Assembly: GCF_028553785.1 (NCBI RefSeq)
Contig: NZ_CP067136.1
Span: forward strand, 2,664,501 to 2,728,500
Direction of reading: 5' to 3'
Origin: Paracoccus fistulariae
Lineage (GTDB): Bacteria > Pseudomonadota > Alphaproteobacteria > Rhodobacterales > Rhodobacteraceae
DNA: 64,000 bases
Positions 37,845 to 48,352 of this stretch are shown piece by piece (position 1 is the stretch's first letter; the number at the start of each line of letters is the position of its first letter). The notes below the pieces were generated by a model. That model did not search any database. It worked only from the letters and a program-made list of their open reading frames with translations, and was not told the origin of the DNA. A program made the translations under genes and the position numbers.

Positions 37845-38648
37845 CTACTCGCACAGCCGCCAGCCGCCCCGCCGGGCAGCCATGTCGAAATGCAGGTGGT
37901 TGTCATGGGCGGCGTTCGACCCCGGGCCCAGAACCGTGGTGAAGAACAGGCAGCCCGCATGGCGAACGGCCTTCTGAAACCCCTCGCTTGCCTGGCCGGT
38001 GTCCATCCGCGGCTCGACGGCAAGCGTTTCACCATTATCAAAGACAAAGCCCGTGATATCGATGGCATTGCCATAGGCATGTTCAGAGAGCTTCGCCGTA
38101 TTTTGCTGTCCGCCGACCCGGGCGCGACAGTCATAGGTGGTGCCAAGCCGCAGGCCGGTCACGCGGGGCGCATCCGGCAGGGCGGCCGAGGCCGGGCGCA
38201 GGAAATCGCGCGCCCAGAGGCCAAGCGACCGGGCAGTATCGCAGCGCATGAGCGCGCCGCCCTCCAGCACCAGGTCGGGCAGGATCCGTTCCACGCGGAC
38301 GGGCCGGGCTATGCCGCAATCGGGGTTTTCCGGCGCTGTCTGCGGCGGCGCTTCGGAATAGACGGTGCCCAGAAATGACAGCGCCAGCTTGCAGGCGGCA
38401 TAGTCCTGATCGCTTTCGCGCAGCAGAAACCACAGGGGCGGGGGCGGAGGGCCGAAAACCTTGGTCACCGTGTTATCACGGGGGACAGCCGGGGCCATCG
38501 GCTTTTCAGGCGGGCGCGCGGTCTGTTCTTCGCTGGCGGGCCGGGTGGCCTCAGGGCGGGGCGCTTCGATCGGGCGTTCCTGCGCAAGGGTCGTTCCGGC
38601 CCAAAGGCCGACCATCGCGGCCATAAGCGGGGCCGCGACCTGCCTCAC
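37845..38648 (-). CDS. extensin-like peptidase-fold protein
   Basis: A 267-residue exported protein with a Pro/Arg-rich N-terminal region after a hydrophobic start. The C-terminal extensin-like domain contains four cysteines and the motif KLSEHAYGNAIDITGF, resembling the zinc-binding core of D-Ala-D-Ala carboxypeptidases. This suggests a role in peptidoglycan processing. The start is a GTG at 38648 overlapping the L,D-transpeptidase stop (GTGA), so the two are cotranslated; an internal ATG nine codons in is possible. Confidence 0.85.
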   Translation of the reverse strand: MRQVAAPLMAAMVGLWAGTTLAQERPIEAPRPEATRPASEEQTARPPEKPMAPAVPRDNTVTKVFGPPPPPLWFLLRESDQDYAACKLALSFLGTVYSEAPPQTAPENPDCGIARPVRVERILPDLVLEGGALMRCDTARSLGLWARDFLRPASAALPDAPRVTGLRLGTTYDCRARVGGQQNTAKLSEHAYGNAIDITGFVFDNGETLAVEPRMDTGQASEGFQKAVRHAGCLFFTTVLGPGSNAAHDNHLHFDMAARRGGWRLCE

Positions 38649-39946
38649 TGATTGTCGTCCGGCAGGGGAACGACGAAGCCTTCGGGCAGGATATCCGACA
38701 GGGCGCTGCTCAGCGGATCGTCCTGCGGTTGCTGCGCGTCGGCGGCATCCTCGGTCGTGTCTTCGCGCAATGGCTCTGCAGCCGGATTCTGCCCGCCATC
38801 CTGCTTGCCATAGCCCAGATCGGCATCCGGCGTCGTCGTGGCGGTTGGCGCCGACGTCGCGGCCTCGGTGGTGGCGGCGGCCGGGGTTTTGACCGAAGTT
38901 GACAGATCTTCGGTGGTGACGGGGGCCGTGGTGACGCCCGTCGCCTCGGCAATGGTCACGCCGGGGGGCAGAAACTCGACCATGGTGACGCCGCCGCGCA
39001 CATTTCTGGCCAGTTCCTCGGCATCCCAGTTGGTCAGACGGACGCAGCCATTCGACTGGTTGCGAAAAAGCTGCGAGGGGGTCGGCGTGCCGTGGATGCC
39101 ATAGGTCGGCTGCGACAGGTCGATCCAGACGGTGCCCACCGGGCCATTCGGCCCCGGCGGCACGATCAGCGGCTTGTCATTATCGCCCTGCTTGAAGTTC
39201 TTGGCCGGATTATAGGTGTAATTCGGGTTCATCGCGACCGTGACCACCTTGTGATTCCCTGATGGCGATGGCGTCGCGTCAGAGCCGATGGTGGCCGGAT
39301 AATCCGCAATCATGCGCCCGCGAGAGTTATAGACGGCAACCCGCCGGGTGGCCTTGTCGATGATGATCCGCGTCACCTCGGACCGGATGGGTGAGGCCGG
39401 GCGCGTCACCGCAATGGTGCTGCCGGGCGCGATCGGCACACCGGGATTTAGGAAGGCGATGAACTTGTCGTCCATGTGAAAGCGCTCGCCCAGCTTCTCG
39501 GCAATGCTGGTATAGCCCATCGCCGACATTTGTGCCTTTTCGGCGTAATCCGTGGGGATCGCATCGACCAGATTCTGCGCATCCTCGGCGGTGATCGTGT
39601 AGTTCTGGGTGATCGGCTCGGATGCATAGGATTGCAGCAGGTTCCACACATGCGGATCCATCGCGCCATCCATGGGCAGGCCCGCGCGGCGTTCAAAGGC
39701 CATGATGGCGCTTTGGCTCATCCCGCCCCTGTAGCCGTCGATTACACCCGGTGAGGTGCCGGAACGGTCCAGCAGAACCTGAACCTTGGCGGTCAGCGCC
39801 GACCGGCCGGGCGGCAGATCGCCCCCGTCATAGGCGGCGGCGTCGATATCGGCTGCGGTAAAGGCCGCCTCGCTTTGGGCAATCGCCGGGCTGGCGGCCA
39901 GCATCAAAAGCAGGGCTGTCGAAAGGCGGGGCAGGCGAAGCGGCAT
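38645..39946 (-). CDS. L,D-transpeptidase with peptidoglycan-binding domain
   Basis: A 433-residue periplasmic enzyme crosslinking peptidoglycan or anchoring envelope proteins. A signal peptide is followed by a peptidoglycan-binding domain (SPGVIDGYRGGMSQSAIMAF). The YkuD catalytic domain has the motif HGTPTPSQLFRNQSNGCVRL, where Cys is the nucleophile; the canonical SHG before it reads SNG. A long Thr/Ala/Asp-rich tail of about 100 residues follows. ATG 39946 is used; a TTG one codon earlier is possible. Confidence 0.92.
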   Translation of the reverse strand: MPLRLPRLSTALLLMLAASPAIAQSEAAFTAADIDAAAYDGGDLPPGRSALTAKVQVLLDRSGTSPGVIDGYRGGMSQSAIMAFERRAGLPMDGAMDPHVWNLLQSYASEPITQNYTITAEDAQNLVDAIPTDYAEKAQMSAMGYTSIAEKLGERFHMDDKFIAFLNPGVPIAPGSTIAVTRPASPIRSEVTRIIIDKATRRVAVYNSRGRMIADYPATIGSDATPSPSGNHKVVTVAMNPNYTYNPAKNFKQGDNDKPLIVPPGPNGPVGTVWIDLSQPTYGIHGTPTPSQLFRNQSNGCVRLTNWDAEELARNVRGGVTMVEFLPPGVTIAEATGVTTAPVTTEDLSTSVKTPAAATTEAATSAPTATTTPDADLGYGKQDGGQNPAAEPLREDTTEDAADAQQPQDDPLSSALSDILPEGFVVPLPDDNQ

Positions 39947-40151
39947 CAAACTCTCCGGTGCGGGATGGCGATTGCATCCAACAGTGGTATCAGCTTGCCA
40001 GATAGCCCGGACTGCGTGTTTCAGTCAATTCTGCCAGAGATCAAATCAGGTTGAAAAACGACCATATCTAGTCGTCGTTGCACGGATGATGCGCATATCT
40101 GGCGCGGCTTCCATGCTGCGGCCGGGGCCTGTCAACGGCCCCGGTGCCGGA

Positions 40152-40838
40152 TTACTCTTCGGATACAAGCCGGTGCTGCGGGCGATAGAACTGCCGTGCA
40201 AACGACACAGGCGTGGCGTCGACCCAATTGGTCCGCTCGACCCCCAGGACCGGGGTGCCTTCCTCGACGCCCAGATAGGTGGCGCAAAGGCCCGACGCGC
40301 CCTCGGCCAGAATGGCATAGCGGCTGTGGGTCAGGGGAACCTGACTGGCCAGCCATTCATGCGGCGGCAGGCTTTCCAGCATGCTGCGCTTGGGCACCGG
40401 CAGGGATTGCGGGTTCAGCCACAAGGATTCACAGCAATGCGGCTCTCCATCCGCCAGATAGCGGGCCTGGATCAGGATCAGCTTGTGGTCGGCATCCACC
40501 TGCAGTGCGCGCATGGCCTGTTCGCTGGGCGTGCGTTCTTCGAAAACCGTCAGCGTGTACCCATAGGTCGCGCCCAGTGCCTCGATCTCATCGCGGATCG
40601 CGGGCATTTCAAGGGTGGCTTTTCGGGCAGCCGTCGAGGCGACCCGCGTGCCCACTTTGCGGCGGCGTTCGATGATGCCGCTATCGGCCAGCTCACGCAA
40701 CGCACGGTTGACCGTGGCGCGGGCGCAGCCCAGCTCTTGCGACAGCTGTTCTTCGGTCGGGATCAGTTCGCCCGGAGCCCATTCACGAGATCGAATGCGT
40801 TCAAGGACTTCTGCGCGCACGGATTGCCACGTGTTCAT
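40152..40838 (-). CDS. GntR/UTRA regulator (HutC-like)
   Basis: A 228-residue repressor. The N-terminal winged helix (about 1-70) includes GELIPTEEQLSQELGCARAT, and the UTRA effector domain fills the C-terminal two-thirds. The ATG at 40838 (MNTWQSVRAEVLERI) fits the family start; two earlier ATGs add unrelated residues. It is similar to histidine-utilisation repressors, but no hut genes lie beside it. Divergent from the MFS transporter, it is likely to control that operon, with operators in the intergenic region. Confidence 0.88.
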   Translation of the reverse strand: MNTWQSVRAEVLERIRSREWAPGELIPTEEQLSQELGCARATVNRALRELADSGIIERRRKVGTRVASTAARKATLEMPAIRDEIEALGATYGYTLTVFEERTPSEQAMRALQVDADHKLILIQARYLADGEPHCCESLWLNPQSLPVPKRSMLESLPPHEWLASQVPLTHSRYAILAEGASGLCATYLGVEEGTPVLGVERTNWVDATPVSFARQFYRPQHRLVSEE

Positions 40839-41115
40839 GCGCTTGTTGCCCCCGCTGATGCGGGACGGGCGAAGAGTTCTTGCAAGGTTGCCAGGAAGCT
40901 TGGTCATGTGAGGGACTATTTGTCTGGGATTTGTCCATACTGTGTGCAAGCAACGGCCAAAAAGAAACCTGTCCAAAAGGGCAGATCGGGCGGGTTGGAT
41001 TGTAAAACTGGCGACAAATACAGGTCAAAGTTGCTGATCAGACGGCAATTTGGCCCATTTGCATTGCCTGTGGCGGCTGGTAATTGCAGGGAACGGGTCA
41101 TCGCAGGGGAAAGAC

Positions 41116-42324
41116 ATGAGCGCTGCCGATTCCGCGACCAATACACCTCTGGCCAGTGACAGGCGGACAGTCTGGCTGGTTCTGTCGGCGATCAGCCTGT
41201 GTCACATGATCAATGATGTGATGCAGTCGATGCTGTCGGCAATCTATCCGCTGCTGCAGCAGGAATTCTCGCTCAGCTATGCGCAGATCGGCATCATGAC
41301 CTTTGCCTTTCAGGTCACGGCCTCGCTGTTACAACCTCTGATTGGAATGTTGACGGACCGTCACCCGCAGCCGAAATCCCTGCCCTTCGGCATGGCGTCG
41401 ACCTTTTGCGGGGTGCTTCTTTTGGCCTTTGCGCATGAATATTGGCTGCTGCTGGTCGGGGCGATGCTGATCGGCGTCGGATCGGCCGTCTTCCATCCCG
41501 AAAGTTCGCGCGTGGCGCGCCTGGCATCGGGCGGGCGCTTTGGCACCGCGCAGTCGCTTTTCCAGCTTGGCGGAAATTTCGGCCAGTCGCTGGGTCCGCT
41601 TCTGGCGGCCTTCATCGTGGTGCCGCTGGGCCGCCCGGCGGTCGCGCTGTTCGCGATTGCGGCCGCAGTCGGGGTGATCGTTCTGGGCCGGGTCGGCGCC
41701 TGGGCCGAGGGGCGCCGCCGTGCCAGCGCAGCCAGCATCGACAAGACCCTGAAACTGCCCAAAGGCGTGGTGCTGCGCGCGATTGCGGTGCTGGCGATCC
41801 TGGTCTTTACCAAGAATATCTACACTGCCTCGATGAACAGCTATTTCACCTTTTTCACCATCGAAAAGTTCGGCCTGTCGACGCAGGGCGCGCAGATCAT
41901 GCTGTTCCTGTTCCTGCTGGGCATGGCCGGGGGCGTGATGCTGGGTGGCTTGTTCGGGGACCGGTTCGGGCCGCTGAAGGTGATCTGGTTCTCGATCCTT
42001 GGGGTGCTGCCTTTTACCCTGATGCTGCCACATGTCGGGCTGGTGGCGACCGGTGTTCTGGCCGTGGTGATCGGGCTGATCCTGGCCTCGGCCTTTCCGG
42101 CGATTGTCGTTTTCGCGCAAGAGCTTGTGCCGGGCCGCACCGGCACCATCGCGGGCCTGTTCTTCGGCTTTTCCTTCGGCATGGGCGGCATCGCTGCGGC
42201 GGCGCTTGGGGTGCTGGCCGATATGCAGGGGATCCAGCAGGTCTTTCTCTACTGCTCGTTCCTGCCGCTACTGGGCATCCTGACCATCCTGCTGCCCAGG
42301 TCCAAAGCCATGGGCGCTGCATGA
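41116..42324 (+). CDS. MFS transporter, fosmidomycin-resistance (Fsr) type
   Basis: A 402-residue inner-membrane exporter with about 12 helices. Features include LCHMINDVMQSMLSAIYPLL at the first helix, the IGMLTDRHPQPK loop and the GSAVFHPESSRVARLASGGR stretch, the last two characteristic of the Fsr subfamily. GGGGAAAG precedes ATG 41116. Its stop overlaps the start of the next gene by 4 bases, so export and the transferase downstream may serve one pathway. Confidence 0.9.
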   Translation: MSAADSATNTPLASDRRTVWLVLSAISLCHMINDVMQSMLSAIYPLLQQEFSLSYAQIGIMTFAFQVTASLLQPLIGMLTDRHPQPKSLPFGMASTFCGVLLLAFAHEYWLLLVGAMLIGVGSAVFHPESSRVARLASGGRFGTAQSLFQLGGNFGQSLGPLLAAFIVVPLGRPAVALFAIAAAVGVIVLGRVGAWAEGRRRASAASIDKTLKLPKGVVLRAIAVLAILVFTKNIYTASMNSYFTFFTIEKFGLSTQGAQIMLFLFLLGMAGGVMLGGLFGDRFGPLKVIWFSILGVLPFTLMLPHVGLVATGVLAVVIGLILASAFPAIVVFAQELVPGRTGTIAGLFFGFSFGMGGIAAAALGVLADMQGIQQVFLYCSFLPLLGILTILLPRSKAMGAA

Positions 42325-44048
42325 CGGAACCGCCCCTCTTTATCCATATCAGCCCGGATTGGTGCGGGCAGCAGGCGCTGGCCAATCTGTTTCGACAGAA
42401 TGGTCATGCCGTCGCGCTGGAAGAGGGGGGGCGGCTGGCCGAGGATATCCTTTACGCGCAGGCAACAGACGGTCGGGCGCTAGCGCCCTGGTCGCGGGTC
42501 CGGCTGGTGACGGGCCTGTATCGGCACAGTCCATTTTGGCTGCCGCCGCTGGAGGCATGGCGCAGTTTCGACTGGCTGGCCGCGCGTTTCCCCGGGGCGC
42601 GTTTCATCCTGACCACGCGCGAGGTGGATGGCTGGCTGCTGGATCGCATGGTGCGCGATGCCCGTCAGGTCGCGCGCTGCCACGCCCATTATCTTGGGGT
42701 GGCAGAGGCTGAACTCCCCGAGATATGGGAGGCGCAGTGGAAAGATCACATCGCGGCGGTCGAGGCATTTTTCGGCAACGATCCCCGGCTGATCCGGGTG
42801 AATATCGATCAGGACAGCATCGCCGATCTGGCGGCCAGATTGTCCGATCTGCTGCCGATGGGCACGCTGCCCCCGGACCGGAACTGGCATCCCCCCTATG
42901 CAACGCCGCCTGAAAACACCCTTCTGACCAATCTGGAACCCCGCCTTACGGCGATTGCGGGGAATCGGACCTATATCGACGATGTCGCGGGCTTCTGCCT
43001 GCAGGGGCTGGATGCGGCCCGGGATGGCGATACGCCGATGTCGGCCTATTCCTGCATCTGGGACGGGGGTGACCGGATCACGCGGGGCAGCGGCACGCCG
43101 CGCGATATGGCCGTGCTGAGGCGGGCCGACCCGCCCCCTGTCGCCGTTTCCACTCAGGATCGCGATTTCAAGCATCAGCGCTGCGAAGCGGTGATCAATG
43201 ACGTGCTGCGGACCGGTCACGCCCTGCCTTTGCGGGTGGATATGGAGGATTCGCGCTGGCTGGGGTCGGCCCAGGGCGATGTCGCACATCAGCCGGTGGT
43301 CTGCCACAATCGGCGGGTCGGGGCGCAGAATGTCGTCCTCTGGCCGCTGCCGGATCTGCACAGCATCGGCCTGCCCGGCTTTGATCCCTATGCCCCGCCC
43401 GACCAGATCCCCTTCGAGGAAAAGAGGGATCAGATCGTCTGGCGCGGCATGATCTCGGGCAGCGAAATGCGCGACAGCGTCAAGCCGGGTCCGGCCTCGC
43501 ATGTCTTTCTGGACCAGCTGGCCAAGGCAGGGCGCGATCCCGCAGCCCGCGAAGAGGCGTGGAACGGGCTGAAACGCACATCGCGGCTGAATTTCATCCT
43601 GCGGCATTTCGATGACAAGGATTTCGACCTGGGGATCGTGATGGCCTGGCGCTATCGCGATTTCGCCACGGACCCGTTTCTGGCGCCGTATTGCAGGCCA
43701 CGGGAGACGCTGGATTTCTTTCGCGGATTCTGCTATCAGCTTTATCTGTCGGGCTATGATCACGGCTCCAATTTCATTCCCATGATCGACAGCCAGTCCG
43801 TGCTGCTGAAAGAGGAAGACGGCTGGGAAGTCTTCTATTCTGGTCGCTTCAAACCGTGGAAACACTATATTCCGCTGGCGCGATATGGCGCTGATATCAA
43901 GGAAAAGCTCGCCTGGGCGCGAGGCAACCCGTTGAAATGCAATGAAATGTCGGCGGCGTCTCGGGCCGAGGTCGCGCGCCTGCGCGATCCCGCGACGCGC
44001 CGTGCGATTCTGGCCCGCATTCTCGACGGGCTTGCCGCCGCAGGCTAA
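42321..44048 (+). CDS. sulfotransferase-like domain fused to a GT90 (CAP10-like) glycosyltransferase
   Basis: A 575-residue cytosolic protein. The first 190 residues resemble a sulfotransferase: a degenerate 5'-loop HISPDWCGQQALANLF at 9-24 and the strand-helix ARFILTTREVDGWL near 93-106. The rest matches the CAP10/KDELC glycosyltransferase 90 family: QIVWRGMISGSEMRD, the YDHGSNFIPMIDSQSVLLK donor-binding region and SGRFKPWKHYIPL. The usual Lys of the sulfate-donor loop is not evident, so the N-terminal domain may not transfer sulfate. The start is ATG 42321 (ATGA overlap with the MFS gene). Confidence 0.75.
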   Translation: MTEPPLFIHISPDWCGQQALANLFRQNGHAVALEEGGRLAEDILYAQATDGRALAPWSRVRLVTGLYRHSPFWLPPLEAWRSFDWLAARFPGARFILTTREVDGWLLDRMVRDARQVARCHAHYLGVAEAELPEIWEAQWKDHIAAVEAFFGNDPRLIRVNIDQDSIADLAARLSDLLPMGTLPPDRNWHPPYATPPENTLLTNLEPRLTAIAGNRTYIDDVAGFCLQGLDAARDGDTPMSAYSCIWDGGDRITRGSGTPRDMAVLRRADPPPVAVSTQDRDFKHQRCEAVINDVLRTGHALPLRVDMEDSRWLGSAQGDVAHQPVVCHNRRVGAQNVVLWPLPDLHSIGLPGFDPYAPPDQIPFEEKRDQIVWRGMISGSEMRDSVKPGPASHVFLDQLAKAGRDPAAREEAWNGLKRTSRLNFILRHFDDKDFDLGIVMAWRYRDFATDPFLAPYCRPRETLDFFRGFCYQLYLSGYDHGSNFIPMIDSQSVLLKEEDGWEVFYSGRFKPWKHYIPLARYGADIKEKLAWARGNPLKCNEMSAASRAEVARLRDPATRRAILARILDGLAAAG

Positions 44049-44070
44049 ACACAAAGCGCAGGAGGTGCCC

Positions 44071-44550
44071 ATGACAACCATTCGGATCCAGCCCATCACC
44101 GCAGCCGCCTTTGCGCCCTTTGGCGAATTGCTGTGCGCGAAAGCCGCGCCGGACAAGCTGATCAATCAGGGGCGCTGCGAAAGGCACCACGCCCTTGCCA
44201 CGGTGCAGCGCGGCGATGGTGAGGCGATCATTTCGCTGTTTCGGTCCGAAGCGGTCAGCCTGCCCTATGAATGCACGCTGCTGGAACGCCATCCCTTAGG
44301 CAGTCAGGCCTTCATGCCACTGGGCCCGGATCCCTGGCTGTCGGTGGTCGCGCCGGATGAGGACGGGATGCCCGGTCAGCCGCTGGCCTTTCTGGTGCCC
44401 GCCGGTATGGGGATCAACCTGCATGCAGGCATCTGGCACGGGGTGCTGACGCCGCTGGAGAATCCCGCCGATTTTCTGGTCGTCGACCGCGAGGGCGACG
44501 GTGTGAACCTGCAGGAAGTGCTGATCCCGGCGGTCACGATCACCGCATGA
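44071..44550 (+). CDS. allA: ureidoglycolate lyase
   Basis: A 159-residue cupin converting ureidoglycolate to glyoxylate and urea in purine (allantoin) breakdown. The N-terminus IQPITAAAFAPFGELL and the conserved LNLHAGIWHG-like stretch (INLHAGIWHGVLTPL) match AllA. GGAGG precedes the ATG. It overlaps rnhB by 4 bases. Other allantoin genes are not adjacent, so it may serve a neighbouring nitrogen pathway outside the window. Confidence 0.88.
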   Translation: MTTIRIQPITAAAFAPFGELLCAKAAPDKLINQGRCERHHALATVQRGDGEAIISLFRSEAVSLPYECTLLERHPLGSQAFMPLGPDPWLSVVAPDEDGMPGQPLAFLVPAGMGINLHAGIWHGVLTPLENPADFLVVDREGDGVNLQEVLIPAVTITA

Positions 44551-45170
44551 AATTAATGCCGGATGACAGTTTCGAACGCGCGGCCATGGCGCGCGGCGCG
44601 CGGCTGATTGCGGGCGTGGATGAGGTCGGGCGTGGCCCTCTGGCTGGCCCGGTCATGGCGGCGGCGGTGATTCTGGATCTGAGTCGCCTTCCGGAAGGTC
44701 TGAACGATTCCAAGAAGTTGACGGCCAAGCGCCGGGAAGCACTGGCAGACTGGGCGCAGGAACATTGCGATTGGGCGGTGGGCAGCTGCTCGGTCGAGGA
44801 AATCGACCAGCTGAATATCTATCACGCCGCGCATCTGGCGATGTGCCGCGCGGTGCAGGGGCTGCGGCAGGTGCCCGATCACGTTCTGATCGACGGCAAC
44901 AAGATCCCGCGTGATCTGACCCTATCGGCCGAGGCGGTGGTCAAGGGCGATGCCCGCTCACTGTCGATTGCCGCCGCCTCGATCCTGGCCAAGGTGTTGC
45001 GCGATCGCATCATGGTGGATTTGGCGCAACACTATCCCGGCTATGGCTGGGAGGTGAACGCGGGTTATCCGACTCCGGCCCATAAAAAGGCGCTGCTGGA
45101 ATTGGGCGTGACACCATATCATCGGCGGTCATTTAAGCCTGTCCACAATATCTTGTGTAAAGCCAGATAA
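44547..45170 (+). CDS. rnhB: ribonuclease HII
   Basis: A 207-residue endonuclease that cleaves RNA in RNA-DNA hybrids and removes misincorporated ribonucleotides. The catalytic motif GVDEVGRGPLAGP (Asp25, Glu26) and the KGDARSLSIAAASILAKV segment with its acidic residue are intact. It is translationally coupled to allA and lies upstream of ccrM, about 100 bases away. Confidence 0.95.
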   Translation: MKLMPDDSFERAAMARGARLIAGVDEVGRGPLAGPVMAAAVILDLSRLPEGLNDSKKLTAKRREALADWAQEHCDWAVGSCSVEEIDQLNIYHAAHLAMCRAVQGLRQVPDHVLIDGNKIPRDLTLSAEAVVKGDARSLSIAAASILAKVLRDRIMVDLAQHYPGYGWEVNAGYPTPAHKKALLELGVTPYHRRSFKPVHNILCKAR

Positions 45171-45180
45171 GCAAGTCATT

Positions 45181-45219
45181 GATTCAAAAAAGAAATTGAC
45201 GACGAATCGCCTCTGAATC
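45181..45219 (+). promoter_or_regulatory. ccrM promoter region with three GANTC sites
   Basis: GATTC at 45181-45185 and GAATC at 45204-45208 and 45215-45219 are all GANTC, the target of the downstream methyltransferase. A -35-like TTGACG lies at 45196-45201, so two sites fall in the likely -35 to +1 region. This is the arrangement expected for methylation-dependent autoregulation. The -10 box is not obvious. Confidence 0.5.
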
Positions 45220-45227
45220 ATCTTTAG

Positions 45228-46403
<1,176 letters not shown>

Positions 46404-46460
46404 TCCATTCCACAGTTTCGCCAAGTTCCGCCGCCTAGCCGCGTGGACGGAACCGCCTTG

Positions 46461-46498
46461 CCCCGCCTTTCGGTTTCGACCCTCAGGCGGGGTCTTTT
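46461..46498 (+). terminator. probable terminator after ccrM
   Basis: 7-bp stem CCCCGCC/GGCGGGG separated by 18 bases, followed by TCTTTT. The loop is larger than usual. Confidence 0.5.
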
Positions 46499-46529
46499 CG
46501 TTTGAACCCGGAGGTGGCAGAAATCTGAT

Positions 46530-47570
46530 ATGACACATCCTTATGCCGATCTTCCGCCACAGGCCTTCTGGCGCAGCGGCGTGGCCGATGCCGACCCTGC
46601 GGCGCTGGACGGCATCTATCGGCCGGGTGTTGCGCTAGAGGCCGATGCCCGGATCGCCACGGCGGGCAGTTGCTTTGCCCAGCATATCAGCCGCGCCCTG
46701 CGCGCGGCGGGGGTGCAGGTTCTGGATGTCGAACCCGCCCCGAATGACGAAGCTCCGGATCTGGCGCACAGCTTCAACTACGGTGTCTATTCGGCCCGCT
46801 ACGGCAATATCTACACCACACGGCAATTGCTGCAATTGCTGCGCGACAGTCAGTCTGGCCATATCGCCCCGGATGAGATCTGGCAGCGCGATGGCCGTTT
46901 CTTCGACGCGCAGCGCCCGGGGATCGAGCCTGTGGGCTTCATCTCGGATCACGAGGCGCGGCTGATGCGTCAACTGCATCTTGCGGCGGTGAAACGGCTT
47001 TTCGCCACGGCGACGCATCTGATCTTTACGCTTGGGCTGGTCGAATGCTGGTCGGATCTGCAGACGGGGCGGGTCTTTCCGATCGCTCCGGGGGTGATCG
47101 CGGGGCAGCATGATCCGGCGCGCTATCGGCTGCTGCGGCTTGGGTTCAGCGAGGTATTGCAGGATTTGCAGCAGATCCGGGACCATCTGCACCGCGATAA
47201 CCCGTCGCTGCGCATGATCCTGACCGTATCGCCGGTGCCGTTGGTCGCGACGGCGACGGACCAGCATGTATTGCCCGCGACCAGCGGTGCAAAAGCGATC
47301 CTGCGCGCGGCTGCGGGCGAATTTGCGGATGGGCATCAGGATGTGGATTATTTCCCTGCCTATGAAATCATCACCAACCCCGCCGCGCGCGGCAGGTTTT
47401 ACATGAAGAACTGCCGCGACGTGACCCCGCAGGGGGTGCAGGCGGTGACGGGCGTCTTTCTGCGCGCCCACGGCCTGACGCAGGTGACGGACGGGCAGGG
47501 CGATGCCCACGGCAGATCGGCCGAGGATCTGATCTGCGAGGAAATCATGCTTCAGGCGGATCGCCCATGA
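46530..47570 (+). CDS. GSCFA domain protein
   Basis: A 346-residue protein of the GSCFA family (SGNH-like esterase fold). The defining motif appears as IATAGSCFAQHISRAL at about residues 43-58, and later FNYGVYSARYGNIY and SPVPL. The family is uncharacterised but often lies near glycan genes. The ATG has an AGGTGG-type site upstream. It overlaps the next gene by 4 bases. Confidence 0.85.
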   Translation: MTHPYADLPPQAFWRSGVADADPAALDGIYRPGVALEADARIATAGSCFAQHISRALRAAGVQVLDVEPAPNDEAPDLAHSFNYGVYSARYGNIYTTRQLLQLLRDSQSGHIAPDEIWQRDGRFFDAQRPGIEPVGFISDHEARLMRQLHLAAVKRLFATATHLIFTLGLVECWSDLQTGRVFPIAPGVIAGQHDPARYRLLRLGFSEVLQDLQQIRDHLHRDNPSLRMILTVSPVPLVATATDQHVLPATSGAKAILRAAAGEFADGHQDVDYFPAYEIITNPAARGRFYMKNCRDVTPQGVQAVTGVFLRAHGLTQVTDGQGDAHGRSAEDLICEEIMLQADRP

Positions 47571-48352
47571 CGCCCGGAAACGTGCTGATCATCGGCAATT
47601 CGCACACCGTCGCCCCGCGTGTTGCGCTGGAAGAGGATCCGGGCCGCTGGCCGGACGTGACCTTTGATGTCTTTGCGCTGCCGCCTGCCTCATTGGCGCG
47701 GCTGGCCATCGAGGATGAGGTGCTGGTCCCGACCTCGGCCCGCGCGCAAGAGCATATGTTGCGGCATAACCGCATCCCGGATCTGCCGCTTGGCGGATAT
47801 GAGGCCTTTGTGGTGATGGGCGGGCTGGCCTTTTCATCCGTGGCGCAGTTGCAGGATCCCCTGCGCAGTTTCGACTTTCCTTCGGCGCAGGGCAGCACGC
47901 CCGATATGCTGGTCTCGACCGCCTATATGGATGCGATGGTCCGCCGCCGGATTGCCGGTTCGGCGGCGCTGAAACTGCTGCGGCTGCTGGCCGATCTGCA
48001 GCGCGGGCCGGTTCTGATGCTGGATGCGGTGATGCCATCGCTGGACTGCCGCGACGATCCCGAGGGCTTGCAGCATTATGTCGATATGGCCGCGCGGGGC
48101 GACGCGGCCAGCTTTCGCAAGCGTTATCTGCGCATTCTGACCGGGCAGGTGGCGAGATATGGTCAATTGCTGACACAGCCCGCCGATACGATTGTCGAGG
48201 ATGCCTTTACCGCGCCCGAATGGATGCGCGGTTCCTTCATGCTGGGCGGGAAGCAGGGGCGCCAGCATGAGGCGCGCGAATATCGCCATGCCAATCCGGC
48301 CTATGGCGCGCGTCAGCTTGATGGGATCACCAAGGCTCTGGCGCGGCTATAG
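47567..48352 (+). CDS. hypothetical protein, GSCFA partner
   Basis: A 261-residue protein starting VLIIGNSHTVAPRVAL, which resembles the nucleophile region of SGNH hydrolases but lacks a clear GDS motif. A coupled ATGA start and a stop overlapping the alkB stop place it in a two-gene unit with the GSCFA gene. It may be a second member of the same enzyme system; no substrate can be assigned. Confidence 0.65.
   Translation: MTPGNVLIIGNSHTVAPRVALEEDPGRWPDVTFDVFALPPASLARLAIEDEVLVPTSARAQEHMLRHNRIPDLPLGGYEAFVVMGGLAFSSVAQLQDPLRSFDFPSAQGSTPDMLVSTAYMDAMVRRRIAGSAALKLLRLLADLQRGPVLMLDAVMPSLDCRDDPEGLQHYVDMAARGDAASFRKRYLRILTGQVARYGQLLTQPADTIVEDAFTAPEWMRGSFMLGGKQGRQHEAREYRHANPAYGARQLDGITKALARL

Noticed and set aside
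40110..40145. Inverted repeat near the end of the HutC-like gene as a terminator
   Set aside because: A GC-rich stem is present, but there is no T-run on either strand.
41442..42320. In-frame extension joining the MFS region to the sulfotransferase/GT90 gene
   Set aside because: The extension is an off-frame reading of the transporter gene. The ATG at 42321, in an ATGA overlap, is the natural start.
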